This document shows, piece by piece, positions 43,615 to 56,198 of a stretch of 64,000 bases of DNA; position 1 is the first letter of the stretch, and every line of letters starts with the position of its first letter. Origin of the DNA: Miscanthus floridulus (Eukaryota > Streptophyta > Magnoliopsida > Poales > Poaceae); assembly GCF_019320115.1 (NCBI RefSeq), contig NC_089587.1, forward strand, positions 106,565,158-106,629,157. The letters are read 5' to 3'. The notes beneath the pieces were generated by a model. The model did no database searches and had not been told where the DNA came from. It saw only the letters and a list, made by a program, of their open reading frames with translations. A program made the position numbers and the translations under genes.

Positions 43615-46357
43615 ATGAATAATCTAGTGAGCATATATCATGGAGGCACCGTGGAAAGAGATTGCTATGGATATGTTGAGTTTGTTGAGATGCAAAGCGT
43701 ACACGTGTTATTCAATGAGAAGCCATCGTTTAGTGAGTTGGTTGCAAGGGCTCAGGAGGAGCTACATTGCCATAGAGCTGATGATGATGATGGTATCGCA
43801 GTGGAGGGAGTACTTCACCTAGGTTCTCCCAACATCCTTAGGAAGATGATCACAATTGAGTGTGCAGACTAGTGGGATAACTATGTTAGATCGGCTATGA
43901 AGTGTCAGTTCAAAAGTTTGGATATGGTTGTGCGTCGGGTGTTAGTTGTTCTCATCCCTTGTGGGTTTTCTCCACCAATAGATCAGCAGACACACTTTGA
44001 CCCTCCTGTCTCGGAACCTGATATAGATGTAGAGGTTGCACCTACGGTTCTCAATGCTCAATCTGCCCCCAATATGCTAATTGGAGATGCTTGTCATACT
44101 CATGATGTTGTGGCAGATCCTCCTCATGAGATCCCTTTGATACAGAATTATCTGAGTAAGTGTCTTATCCACATGGTTATTGGGAGCTTACCCCGTTCCT
44201 TACATCCATTTCTTCCATTCTTTCCTCATTTCTCTACTTATGTTGTAGAAGACATTCCTGATAATATGGATGTGCCCCCTGTTGCTGCGCAAGTGCACTA
44301 TGAAGATGGATTCCGTGGCTCCAATAGTGTTGAAATTATGAATAATTCGGAGCCATATGAGATGGCAAGGGCTCTTGATTCTGATGATGATCGCCCTGTT
44401 GGAGAGCTGACAGAGAGTGATGTTGAGATGCTGAGGCGTATCTTTCTCGGCCGCCGTGATCCAAGAGTTCATGAGTTCAGTGATCTTGCTCATTCCGATC
44501 AGGCGTGTGCAGAAGGACGTGATGATGAGCTCCTAGAAGCTCCTGAGGCTGGTCCTAACATGGTAGTTGAGAATGGGAGGGTATTTAAGGACCCTCCCTG
44601 CATTGAAGAAGTGATTGCAGGCGTTTGCAATGATACGAAAGAGACCTTACAAGGTCTTGCATTCATATGCGGAGCACCATTACATAGTTGTGTATGACAA
44701 GGAACGCTGCCCATGGAGGGTTTGTGCAAGGAAGCAAAAGGTCACCGAAAGTGGAAGATCACAAAAGTTGTCAGGCCACATAATTGTGCTGACCATGTGG
44801 TAACACTGAAGCATCGACAGTTGATATCTATCTTCATTGTCAAGCGGTTGATGAGAATATTACAGGGAGAACCCAACATGAAGGTTAGGACAATTATCAG
44901 GACCGTTGAGGCGTTGTATGGAGGTTATGTGATAACTTATGGTAAAGCTTGGAGGGCTAAGCAGCGAGCGTAGAAGATGATATATGGGGACTTGGAGGAT
45001 GGGTATGAGCAGCTGCCAGCACTTTTCAATGCAATCAAAGTGGTGAATCTAGGCATACATTATGAGTATATCCTAAAACCAAATGCATAGAAGGATGGGA
45101 GGCAGATATTCTTCCGTGCTTTCTGGTGCTTCCCTCAGTGTGTCGAGGCCTTTAGACACTGTTGTCCCGTCTTCTCTATTGATGGTACATTCTTGATTCA
45201 TAAATACCATGACACACTTCTTATAGCCATATCCTGTGATGTAAACAACAAGTTGGTTCCTTTGGCATTTGCTTTAGTTGAGAAGGAGAACAATGACAGA
45301 TGGGGATGGTTCTTGAGGCTACTCTGGATACATGTGGTTGGGCCTGGTAGGGAGGTTGGCGTCATATCTGATAGGCACTAGGGCATACTTAATGCTGTGC
45401 GAGAGCAGATAGAGGGGTATGCACCTTTGCACCTTTGTTGGTGTACTCGGCTCATTGCCGAGAATCTACTCCGAAATGATGGTGTGAAGGATAATTTTGA
45501 TCTGTTCTAGGAGGATGCTCGACAGTTTGAGGACAAGTACTTTTAGAAAAAAATTGGAGCAGGTCAGAACCTCATCAAATGCTGAAGGTAGGCAATGGCT
45601 TACAGGTTACATGCCGGTGGACGGAGGTACGACTTTTAGTGCAGCAACATGGTGGAGTCATTCAATATGTTGCTATTGGTGATACGTGGTATGCCCATGA
45701 ATGCAGTCGTTCAATTCACCTTCTACAAGCTTGTTGCCTGGTTCAACGATAGACACGCCCATGCATTGAAGTTGCGGAGTGATAGAGAGATATGGGCTCC
45801 GAAACCAAAGGCACACCTAGAGAAGGCAAATGAAAGGGCTAGCACACATGAGGTTACATGCTTTGATCACGCCACAGGGACTTATTAGGTTGAGCATAGG
45901 GGCGGTACAACATCCGACGGTGAGGTTCGAGAGTCGAGGATGCATGTGGTTATCCTCCAAAATTTCACATGCACTTGTGGTAAACCAAGGCAGTACCACT
46001 TTCTATGTTCCCTATTTGGTGGCAGCAGCTAGGCACCACAACTATAATATCGAGAGCAGGATACCTCACGGGTTCAGTGTCGACACGCTTGTGCACACAT
46101 GGAGCCCCCGCTTTGTGCCTTTTCGGGACCCTGGAGAGTGGCCTCCATATGATGGACCAAAGTACATTACTGGATCCAGCTTACCATTGCAACAAGTGTG
46201 GATCAAGGAAGAGGACGAGGCATAGGATGGTTATGGATCAGATACCCTAGAAGAACGAGCTGTGGGAGAGGAACCCCAGTTTCTTACTGACCCCGAGCAG
46301 TATGAGTGCGGCAAGTGTGGTAGACTTGGCCATAATTCACGCAGTTGCCATTGACAG
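43615..46357 (+). pseudogene. Mutator-like (MULE) transposase relic
   Basis: The N-terminal part (MNNLVSIYHGGTV...) looks like the leading domain of plant MULE transposases. Around 44690-44970 a mudR-type DNA-binding region is recognisable (RPHNCADHVV, MRILQGEPNMKV). The catalytic MULE domain follows at about 45100-45400, with FSIDGTFLIHKYHDTLLIAI and NNDRWGWFLRLLW. Downstream are remnants of a SWIM zinc finger (CTCGKPRQYHF, about 45970-46010) and a CCHC knuckle (CGKCGRLGHNSRSC, about 46309-46350). Many stops (for example at 43870, 44971, 45088 and 45379) and frameshifts interrupt it. The family assignment is secure; the copy is dead. Confidence 0.85.
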
Positions 46358-46528
46358 ATTAGTGAGGTGCGACTATTGGATTGTTTTCATTATTTTATAT
46401 TTGTCGTATTCATTTTATTAATTATGCATGTCTCAATTTATGCATGTAATTGTGTCAACTACTTGTACATTTCTAAGTTCATGTTTCATTGTATATTGAA
46501 TTTGTAATTTATTGACTTTTTTTGTAGG

Positions 46529-47640
46529 ATGGCAAAATTCCACCTGCTCGACCCTGACGTACGAGGCAACCCACCAAGGACATCTCATAGCGGTGGGCAG
46601 GTAATAATCTATATGTTTTATTCAAATTTTTGTGAGCGCTACATGTGTTCGTGAAGTAACAGGAGTCTATGTTTTATTCCATTTAGGACCTTCCGCTCCT
46701 TTGTCCTAGAACCCACAATGGGTTCTTGGACATGCAGTACGACGATAGGTACACACCTTTCCTGCAAAGAGATGGTCTGGACGACATCTCTTTTTAGGTT
46801 CATCGTGGGTTGCCTAAGTTCAACTTTGCGGCCATAATTGCGTTGGTTGACAGGTGTTATCTTCAATCATTGCCTCTATTCATGGCCATTTGTTCATGCG
46901 CTTGCCTTTTTGACATGTAATCTTGCTTTGTCTAAAATATAGGTGGTGGCTGGAGACTCACAGCTTCCACCTACCATTTGAGGAGATGACAGTCATGCTC
47001 CAGGACTATCAAAAGATGCTAGGCCTGACGATTCATGGCAACGCAGTCATCGGACAGTGTAGGTCAGAAGGCTGGAGAGCACGAGTAAGGTCTTCCTTAG
47101 GCGTGAGGTTGGCGAGCAAGGGGCTCACACTTCTAGAGTTCTAATCTCCTAGCTCCAGCAAGAGTTCACACAGTGCCACGAGGAGGCAGATGAGCAGACA
47201 GTTGGGTACTACTACACGGTGTGAATCCTACACATGTTTGCCTGCGTTCTCTTCCCCGACGCCATGGGTGACATCGCGTTGTGGATGTGGGTCCACTGTC
47301 TCAGTGACTAGGACCAGGCGGGTTAGTACAGCTGAGGCTCTGTAGTCTTGGGTTTTCTTTACCGATAGTTATGCGAGGGGTGTCGTCAGACTTCATCCAC
47401 ATCGTCACTTGGTGGATGTGTGTACCTTCTTGAGTTGTGGATGTGGGCTTGTCTACCAGTTGGCCATCCCGAGGTTTTGACTCGTCGTGAGTGGTTCCTA
47501 GGTCGGCCTCCATGTCGGTAGCCGACGTGGACGTACCTTTGGGACTAGGTTAGGGTTCCGCACGTGAGGTTACAGTGGGCGTACATTGAGTTCATGAACG
47601 AGCTAGACATGCTCATGGCGTACATTTAAAACCAGGGAAC
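46529..47640 (+). pseudogene. Plant mobile domain (PMD) gene relic with recognisable exons
   Basis: Exon 46529-46600 (MAKFHLLDPDVRG) ends in CAG before GTAATA. Exon 46687-46853 (ending FAAIIALVDR) and an exon from 46943 (WWLETHSFHLPFEEMTVML, then KMLGLTIHGNAVIG) match the plant mobile domain of MAIN/MAIL-like and 'phosphatase 7 long form'-like proteins. PMDs are often carried by transposons. In-frame stops (near 46797 and at 47142-47144) show decay. It lies 170 bases after the transposase, same strand. Confidence 0.75.
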
Positions 47641-50328
47641 GAAAAAGACTTTCAAGCACTTACTGGCACATAAAACAACAACATGCTCGTTCAAGACCTG
47701 CATCTGTACTCTTGTCTCCCCCCTTGCCTCCTTCCTCGCCCTCTCCTCCTCTAACGTCCTTCGTCTCTCTAATCCTCATTTGTCAAGCCCAACATCGATC
47801 GGGTTACGAATACCGCGTTGTCTAGTAAACTCACGCATCTTGTGTTTTGTGATGTTTAACGAATAGGTTGGCCGTAGTTAGGTCCATATCCCCTCTTCTA
47901 TGCAATTACTTGCCTTCCATTCAGTTCATCCAAGAACTTAACTTGACCATCATAACATTCCCACCTACATTTCCTAGTGCTCTGTTCAAACGAAAAATAA
48001 TATCATATATGTCTTAGCAAAAGAAACAAAATACAATTTCATGTTTACCACAAAAATAATCAACCTCATCATAATCAACTATATGGCCCCAATAATGACC
48101 TATTCCAAGCTCCGAAGGGACTAGACCGTAGTTGGATTTAACACCATATTCGCACTTGACTGGAGGTGCTTTGTAAATTAACCTTTCTTTTTTCTTTTTC
48201 TTTGTCTTTGGTGGCTCCGGTCATTGATTCTTAAGACCGTAGAGCCACTCATTGAAACGAACACTTCGCAAATCCATAACGCTACAAGGGAATACATTAG
48301 TACACGCGCACCTATAGAGACAAACATTTAAACATATACACTTTTCCACTTACTTCGTGTTTGTTCGGACACACAAACTCCAATGTATTTGAAACGACCA
48401 GATTTCTACGAAGGGAAATCCACAGAGTCAAAGTGTATTATGACCGTTGTAGATCATATTACCCAAATTCCAATCGAATACCACATCCATACAATGATAA
48501 TACCAGAGTACATAAAGTGCGGAATTACATAAATTATTACATCGCCGCATTGGCGGAATCAAAAGTAGCATTCATTCAGAACAGCTTGAAGATAAGATCG
48601 CCAAACTCGAGCGTAGGAACGAACCCTCAACCATCAAACTCCTCAGAGCTATAATCCTCAGCAGAACCTGTGTGCCAAAATTTATCAGTACGATTTGTAC
48701 TGGCCACTCCCACCCTATGAGCATTGCTTTGCGAAAATTGGATGCAAGTGAGATATAATAAAAAAGGAACCTATAAGGCTGGGGTTTCCTATGTTTTATC
48801 ATATCAAGTACATAAGAATAGTTGGTCAAGTTTTAACACCATTCCCACACACATTCCACCCCATTTCCATCCAGAGCCAGGTTTCGATCCTGGGATCGAC
48901 ATACCACCATCTCCACATCATCACCATACCATACCATCGCTCAGTCTATAGGCCAACTCCCTCTCGGCACTGTCTCAAGGCCCGTAGCCCCTAGCTACGA
49001 CCGACACTCTCTCACAGGGGAAGAAGAGAAGAACTCATCTCACTATCTAGTTTAAGCGAAACCCAGGAAAGGTCCATAGCCGACAAGTCGTCACATGTAT
49101 CGATCGATTAACCATACACTCTACAGAGGTTTTACATAACCACAATATCTACCTTCTTCGCTGACCATCGTCAACTGGGCTGATTCTGGCCGCTTGCTAG
49201 CCTAGGATAATGCCACTCTACCATTCAGCCCTAGTACACCCCAAGTCTAGTCTGGGGTGGCTGAAACTGTGAGTCATGAGCCGGGTCCACAAGGTCTCCA
49301 TAAAGTCTCAGAAGGGTGTGGGGGAAATCCTCCGCGCCCCGTACCTCCTTACACTGTCCGCTATCAACCTAGTAGTAGTGGCAATATCCTACCAAGTAGT
49401 CCGGCCGTCCCGCACCATATAGGGCGAGTGGTACGTAAGGCTTCCCGGTGAATCTGAGTACTAGTAAGTCCTTAGGGATGACCAAGCCAGAATGTCTTCA
49501 TCAGGGTTTCCATTTACCGTGCCACACACACACCTACCCTGGGCTCCTCCCATCACAGGTTCACACCCAGGGCCACCTCATATACCATTTACCCACCACA
49601 GGTATCCATTCCAGGGGTGCCCAGGTAGCACCACATGGCAAGACTTGCCCCAGGCTCATTGTATACTCCAACTTGGTCGACACAACCCTTACCCTCCACG
49701 CACCCAAGTCACACACGTAGCACTCTCCCCATAGTCCAGATACACCAGTTTCCACCACGCATCAATGTAGTACAAGCGTAGTAGAGAGTAATAAGCAATG
49801 AAATATAGCAGCAAGCGTGGGTCTAGCCTAATAGCAGGGTGAGCAGGGGTAAGGTTGCGTCAAGGTAAAGGCCATCAAGAAAGCATATTACCATGCAAGT
49901 CCTATCATAGTGTGATTACAACAATAAAGTAAAGCAATAGCAGCTCTATATTAGCCATGCGTAATAGGTGCTACGAGGTTGGGTGGGATGTGGCACCTTC
50001 AGTGAAGTCGTCTTCGTACTCCTTATGGTACTCTCGGTCCTCGTCCGTCTGGTTGTCCTCCGAGTCTGCAAACGATCGCATTATAGTCGCGTCAGCGACG
50101 CCTATAGAATAGCACAAAAAGCAATGATGATTCAAAAGAGCCAAATGCACTCAAACATGGGTTCATTGCATAGAGCTCGATTTTAGATAAATTTTGGTCC
50201 TAGTCTTGTATTTTTTTGAGTTCGTATGAATTAGTTATGAATTCCCGAAGTTTAAATCCATTTCTAAAAATAGTAAAGGCTGGTTAATTCAGGGCTGACA
50301 CGTGTCACGCTGTGACTGATCCACATGG

Positions 50329-50440
50329 CATGCTGACGTTAGTGTGACGTCAACATGACGTCATCGTCTCGGTTCTGTACTGACAGGTGGGGTTCCGCTG
50401 ACGTCATCATGACGCCAGCATGACGTCATCTACGTCATTA
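50329..50440. promoter_or_regulatory. Cluster of TGACGT(CA) motifs in the solo LTR
   Basis: At least five TGACGT cores, several as the palindrome TGACGTCA, fall within 110 bases. About 55 bases on (50495-50527) lies a tight group of GTCAA/TTGAC motifs around TTGACCGGTCAA. These match known bZIP (TGA) and WRKY binding cores; use in vivo is unknown. Confidence 0.5.
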
Positions 50441-50759
50441 GCTACTGACAGGTGGGACCAGGGGCTTTTGGGTCACTGACATCTGGGTCCGATCAATCGG
50501 TCAATGTTGACCGGTCAACGGTCAATATAGGCTGGGCCTCGACTGGGCTGGTTGGGCCTGGATATGGGCTAGGCTTTGGCCCGCCACGTGGCCCGCACTG
50601 GTGCGGCCATGTCGCCTTAGTGGGCCATTAACGGGCCGTGGTCTGCAGCGCAGGTGAGGCGCGGTTCATGGTGAACCCGCCTGCATTGGTCCATAGACCA
50701 CAGAGCCGGTCTATGAAGGACTTGGTCCACTTACTCTTTCCCAGGGTTTGGTTCACGTG

Positions 50760-51000
50760 CACGACGTGGTCGTGGTCGGAGCTTGGCGAGAGCTGCTCGG
50801 ATGTGGTCGACGCGGTCGTGGTCGGTGCTCGGCGGAGCTGCTCGGGACGTGGTTGGGTGTGGGTGGTGGTCAGTGCTCAGCGAGGCTGCTCGGGATGGGT
50901 CGACGCGGTCGTGGTCGATGCTCGGTGAGGCTGCTCGGGATGTGGTCGACGCGGTCGTGGTCGGTGCTCGGCGGAGCTGCTCGGAATGTGGTCAACATCG
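50760..51000. repeat. ~45-50-bp tandem repeat in the solo LTR, about five units
   Basis: Units share GTCGACGCGGTCGTGGTCG and GAGCTGCTCGG (or GAGGCTGCTCGG), recurring at about 50790, 50835, 50884, 50928 and 50978. Confidence 0.75.
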
Positions 51001-51169
51001 CTGTAGCTGATCGGGGCGGCGCTCCTGGCTCCGACGAGGTCCTCCCCGCAACGGCTTCCTTCTCCACCTTGCTTCTCCCTCCTCCCTCTCTCTCGGCTTG
51101 ACGTTGGTGGTGCTGTGACACCAGCGGCGGCGGCGAACGGGCTGAGGGTTAGGGCTCATAGATGTTGGC

Positions 51170-51177
51170 TTTTTATA
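51170..51177 (-). promoter_or_regulatory. TATA box of the solo LTR
   Basis: The minus strand reads GGCTATAAAAAGCC, about 750 bases inside the LTR from its TGTAACA end. Confidence 0.5.
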
Positions 51178-52857
51178 GCCGAGCTCCAAGGGCTCCAATG
51201 GTGGACGACGATCGGGCGGTGGTGATCCGTGAGGCGCATCCGACGGTCCACGTGCGGTAGCGTAGGCGCGGCGCAAGGGGAAACAGGGTCATGCGACGTG
51301 CGTGACCCCGGGCCCACGTCTGCTCCGCGGTCGGCCCCCGGTCGCGGGGAGGAATGCGTGGGCGAGGGGAAGAAGACGCTACTGTGCTGACAAGCGGGGT
51401 CGGGTCGTCAGGCGCTTGGCGTGTTGTGCGCTGCGTGCGGCGCGTGATGGCTGTCGAGCGGGGCCCGACTCGTTAGCGGCTATGCGCGTGCGGGCGGCGA
51501 CGCCAGGCCAACTTCGTGGGCTACGCGCATGAAAGGGCAGGCGAGGCTTGGCTGGGCTAGCTGGGCCGGTCGAGGCAGGCTAGGCTGAGCTGCTGCCTCC
51601 TCCTTTCGTTATTTTATCCTTTGAGTTGAGTATTAATTGTTTGAAGGTTTATTAATTAATAAAGGAGTTAGTCACGTATCACATAAAGCAATGAAAGTCC
51701 AAATCACATGTTACAATAATTACTATGCATGCAAGGTTTTTACGTGTTGGGGATTTAAGCACTCATATATGACATGGGTCATGATATGGTTATGAAAATG
51801 ACTACTTAGGTTTATTTACATGCAGTATCTAGGGTTGGCTCCTACACATGGCACTCAACATTGCATGGGGTCAAAACAAAAATTTTGTAGATGTGATTTT
51901 TGGTGTGTGGATTTTTGAGTTGTTACAGTATTCTCAGGGTTTATCATAGCTCGATCTCCGCATTCGCACAGAGGAGGTTCCTCAAGTCGTCTAACGCAGC
52001 TAGGTGCTTCTCCTTAGCCGTCATTGGCAGGGGGTTATGGGGTGGAAACCCATCGCTTGAAGTGCTCACGTGGATGTCTCCCTCTACATCAATCTCTAAA
52101 AGAGGTACCTAGGGTCAACTTGTCTGCATCGTCGATCCACTAAAAGAAAAAGCACCTCTTATGGTCCTACACAACAATATTCCAACAAAATATTAGTAGG
52201 CTACTTACACAAATGATGAAAAAAGATAGTGGAAACATTACTTACATTAAAACACATGCATGCGTAGAAGCAACGCGCCGCTGTGTCTGGATGTCTCGAT
52301 TGAATTACGTCGACCGGGGAAATCATAGTCACAGTTAGTCAGTTATGGACATGGAGGTCAGGAGGGACGGGTGCATTTTGCTAGACGCATCGGGGTATAA
52401 TTCTCAAGGATGACCCCGTTTTTGCCAAAACTCCTACCGATACATTTCTTGCATCTAACAAACGGTTGTTATTTAACAAACAAAAATCAAAACAATAAAT
52501 TAATGTCAATAAGAACCAAATACAATTAAATGCTAATTTCATTTTAAGATCCAAAAGCAATTAACATTAAACCCTAAACCTAGGGTTCCCATTTGATGCA
52601 CAATAATGAACCCATAACATAACACATGCGCTGTGGTTATCTAGGTTTGCTAGCTTTTCCACGCCTTGGCATCATCCAACGGTTGATAATACAAATAAAA
52701 AATTGCATGAAACCCTAAGTAATGAGTTTCTTAGGTTGAAAAATGACTAATGTATACCGAATCGATGCGAAAAAAAACTAGGGAGGTGGAGCGAGGGATA
52801 CCTTCCTTGACGCTTTATGCTCAACTCAAAGTTTTCAAGGGCCAATATGCCCAATTC

Positions 52858-54979
52858 AAGAGTCAGGGACGACTACGGGCGAGCCTATACGAGGCCGAGG
52901 CCCAAGCAAGCGAAACGCTTGGGACGCCCTGTGTCGTGTCCGAGACCGGCAGAGAGGTCTCTGAATGGGATCCCACCGTAGGGAGGCACCGAGCCACCGA
53001 GGCCCAGCGAACGGCCTCGGCACCCACTAGAGAAACCCTCCGGTACTCTTGGAGCGCGTCTCCGGACCGCTAGCCGACTCCCAGCGAACGGGGTACGGGC
53101 CTCCACTCGGACTTACCCGATAACAGCTCACCGGAAATGCCGTCGCTCGCGCCCACCGAGGGTAGCGTGGCATCTTCCACCCCTCCTTCCGAGCGAAAAG
53201 GAAGCGCGAGGGTCGAACAAAAAGTCAGGAGAATCCCTGACGGCCCTCTTGCTCCGCGCAGAGGCTAAGGGACTCTTCCTGCAAAACATTGCCGAGGCCC
53301 AGCGACTTGGGCTCGCACACGAGGGGGCTCGGCAATACAAAACCTCCTTCCGAGCGAAAAGGAAGCGCGAGGGTCGTACAAAAAGCCGGGTGGACCCCTG
53401 ACGGCCCTCTCGGTCCAGGCGGAGGCTAAGGGGCTCTTCCCGCAGCGTCGTCGAGGCCCTGCGATCCGAACTCGCACCCACGGGCCCGGCAAACACAATG
53501 TAAACTCCTCACTCGAAAGAGAAAAAAGCCCCTGGAGAAGTGAAATCACTCCTCCAGGGCCTCGGGGGCTACACCCGACGGGTGCGCTCGCGCGCACCCA
53601 CCGAAACCTCGAGTACGAAAACACCATCCCGACAGGAACTATCAAGGGCCGATTCTCGTCAGAACCTCAGGGGGAGTGCCTCCACTCCCCCCTCGGCTCG
53701 GGGGCTACTGTCGGATACCGTAAAAAGGGGTACCCTAAGCAGAAACCAAAGAAAATGGCTCAGACCCTAAACAAAAACTAGCAAGACAAACGGGGTCTCA
53801 GCCAAAAATCTCCGATTCGCCCGAGGCCTCCTCGCCGAGGTCTGCAATTCTCCGACTCGCCCGAGGCCCCCTTGCCGCTGGCCTCGGGCGACCCCCCACC
53901 GAAGGCCTCGGCCGACCCCTTCTCTCGTCACAGGCCTCGGCTGGGCCACCGATCCTCCGTCTCGCGCGAGGCGGGCACGGGAGCACTCCGCTGCCTCTTC
54001 CTCCTCCCGTCCCTCTGACAAAACGTCGTGTCGCATTAACTCAGCCAACTGCTGCCCCTGACATCAGCCGCATGCTCGGCACAGTACAGCAGAACGACTG
54101 ACGGGACAGGAGGCAGGACTGGGCAGGGGTTACCCGCCACTGTGCCAACCACTATGCGCGTGGGTGACGCCCATGCCTCACTGTGCTGCCAACTCCTGCT
54201 CCGAGAACAACGCAGCATGGGGAGCCACGTCTGGGCTACTGTGGCCTCGGAACCAGTACCCAGGACCAATAATTCTCTTCAGAGCCCCGGCAGTCAGCCT
54301 CAGGGGCTCGGCAGCCTGAGGATCCATGCCCGTCGCCCCCCCCCCCCCCCCCCCCCGCGATGGCTCGGCCTCGGCATCTGCAGAGCCACGGCCCCCCACG
54401 ACGCCGTCACGCGATGACCAGCACGTCGTCCGCCATGCCCTGCGTCAAGCTGTACGGGAGCCTCACTATGCCCAAAACCAAGTACGACAGGCGCATCACT
54501 TCTGCATGACAAGGACGGGGGCACTCCATCGACCATGCCACGAACAGTGGCCGGCTACAGGGCTCGAACACGCCACCTCTATTAATAAAGCGTTAGGTAG
54601 CAATATGTGTACGTCCCAGTTTCTCCCTTAGAGTATAAAAGTGAGGGATTGGGGCCATTTCTAGGGGGGAACGGGCAGAAAAGACGAACACACCGATAGA
54701 ACTACACACTTCTACGCTGTTTGAGAACAACGTCTCAAACAGCCCGCACCACCCTCGCCGAGACCTGGGGCTAACCCCCTCTCTCACCTAGCTTGTAACC
54801 CCCTACTACGAGCACTCCGGTGCAAGGAATACAAGATCGATCTCTCAGACTGGACGTAGGGCCTCGATTGCCCGAACCAGTATAAACCTTGTGTCTCTTT
54901 GCATCACCATCCGGGATTAGGGGCACGCAGCACAAATTCACTCGTTGGTTGAGGGACCCCCGGTCCCGAAACACCGACA
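52858..54979 (+). mobile_element. 5'-truncated Tat element: internal tail plus complete LTR (copy B)
   Basis: It holds part of the third tandem unit, the polypurine region and an LTR at 53709-54979, followed by GAACT at 54980-54984. No 5' LTR, gag or pol and no matching GAACT on the left exist here. It therefore arose with the duplicated block, not by its own insertion. The LTR carries the same 21-base poly-C and TATAAA (54634-54639) as copy A. Confidence 0.9.
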
Positions 54980-55061
54980 GAACTCATGCTAGCTTTCCAT
55001 CACCTTAGTTAGGATTCATGCGTTTCTTTGGCGAGCGTTGTAGGCCACTCCCGTCCTATAC

Positions 55062-55186
55062 TGTTTCGTTCGGTTTACCCTATATTCAGTTTGTTCAGTT
55101 TTTTTTAGTTAGAACAGTATTTTTCTTTCACAACATTTCAGTCGAAACAGTGCTTTCAGCTAAGATTCAGCAAACCGAACGGGGCC
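55062..55186. mobile_element. MITE, GTTCGG family (copy B)
   Basis: Same element as at 32312-32436. Confidence 0.55.
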
Positions 55187-55274
55187 ACTATATTTAACGT
55201 CGGTCAAGTTTTAAAGGCTCCACAGGTCTAAAATTAATTAATACCAGACCTCATCTTTTTTCCGCCGACATTAG

Positions 55275-55442
55275 CGCCATGTTCGATTGGACTTGTTTGA
55301 CTTATAAGCCGTATTTTTTCAGTCAACGAACAATATTTTTCTCTCACACCAAATCAGCCAACAATATTTTCAACCATAGCTTATCAGCCAACAATATTTT
55401 CAGCCATGGCTTATCACCCAAACAAGCTCGAACAAACATGGC
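55275..55442. mobile_element. MITE, GTTCGTTTG/AGCC family (copy B)
   Basis: Same element as at 32525-32692. Confidence 0.6.
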
Positions 55443-56055
55443 TTAGATCTCCTTTGAAAATTGGCCACTGCACACATGGCCGTACAGTGTGCACTGAGCC
55501 ACTGACTGAAGAAAAGGCGTCGTCTTCTCGTCGATGCAAAACGATTTTCCTGCCAATTTCCTGAACTGTTCAAGTTGTGCTGCAGAAGAGAGAAGACCAT
55601 CGCAGGCAACTCAACAACGGCTAAGCATGAATAAATTAGAATAACAATGATGTTGCATGTTGCATCTTGCAGCCGCCCAGGCACATTCAAGCGGTTCTGT
55701 TCTATCTGCACGAGGCTCTCCTCTGCCGTAGGCGCGCCAACCACATGCAAATATGCTCAACGAAGAACGAACTTCAACGGAACCACATGCAAATTTGTTT
55801 GGGAGGGCGTAAACGGTATGGATCTTTCTTGACCGTTAGGATGAGATAGCAATTCTAAACTTTTTTATGCCTATAAACATTTTTCTCAGATATCGAATAT
55901 GGATATATATATGCATCGGATAACCAATCGGACGGATAATCCGGATTGGTAAGTCAGGTTATTAAATTTGGATAGTTCTATCAGATATCTTTTGGAATGG
56001 ACAGCAAGCTAAAACAATTTCAGTCTAAAGGGAATAAACGAAGTATAGTTTTTCA

Positions 56056-56165
56056 GCATGTTCGTTGGTTGATTTCTAGGCTGATAAGTCCGACTGATGC
56101 TAATTTGTTATGAGAGAAAAATATTGTACCATGACTGATAAACCCTGCCTGAAACCAACAAGCTG
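56056..56165. mobile_element. MITE, CATGTTCGTTGG family (copy B)
   Basis: Same element as at 33306-33415. Confidence 0.5.
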
Positions 56166-56198
56166 ATTTTTCCCCTAAAGAAGTATGAGCTTCACACG

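Larger units (their letters stand above)
48390..51927 (-). mobile_element. Solo LTR (3538 bp) with TSD GTATT
   Basis: On the plus strand it starts TGAAACGACC and ends GTTGTTACA, so TG...CA. Identical GTATT copies flank it (48385-48389 and 51928-51932). Coding sequence of the zinc-finger relic continues in frame across the site if the LTR and one GTATT are ignored. A TATAAAAA at 51177-51170 on the minus strand suggests the LTR reads leftward, starting TGTAACAACTC. No internal retrotransposon region is present, so it is a product of LTR-LTR recombination. Its length fits large plant gypsy LTRs (Tekay/Del type), which is tentative. Confidence 0.78.
47776..52675 (-). pseudogene. GRF-type zinc-finger gene relic, split by a solo LTR
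   Basis: Read leftward. An ATG at 52675 begins MMPRRGKASKPR. A segment at 52470-52240 contains QSRHPDTAARCFYAC, the core of a GRF-type zinc finger. A segment at about 52010-51928 gives PPLCECGDRAMINPEN and continues across the solo LTR at 48384-48356 as TLEFVCPNKHE, with a GTAAGT donor. An exon from ATG 48277 (MDLRSVRFNEWLYG) leads to a C-terminus near 47776 (FTRQRGIRNPIDVGLDK). Stops inside show it is dead. It is convergent with the transposase and PMD relics. Confidence 0.65.

Noticed and set aside
52858..54979. A second, independent retrotransposon insertion
   Set aside because: There is no 5' LTR, no internal start and no GAACT on the left, while the right flank is the same unique DNA as the first copy. 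It came with the duplication.
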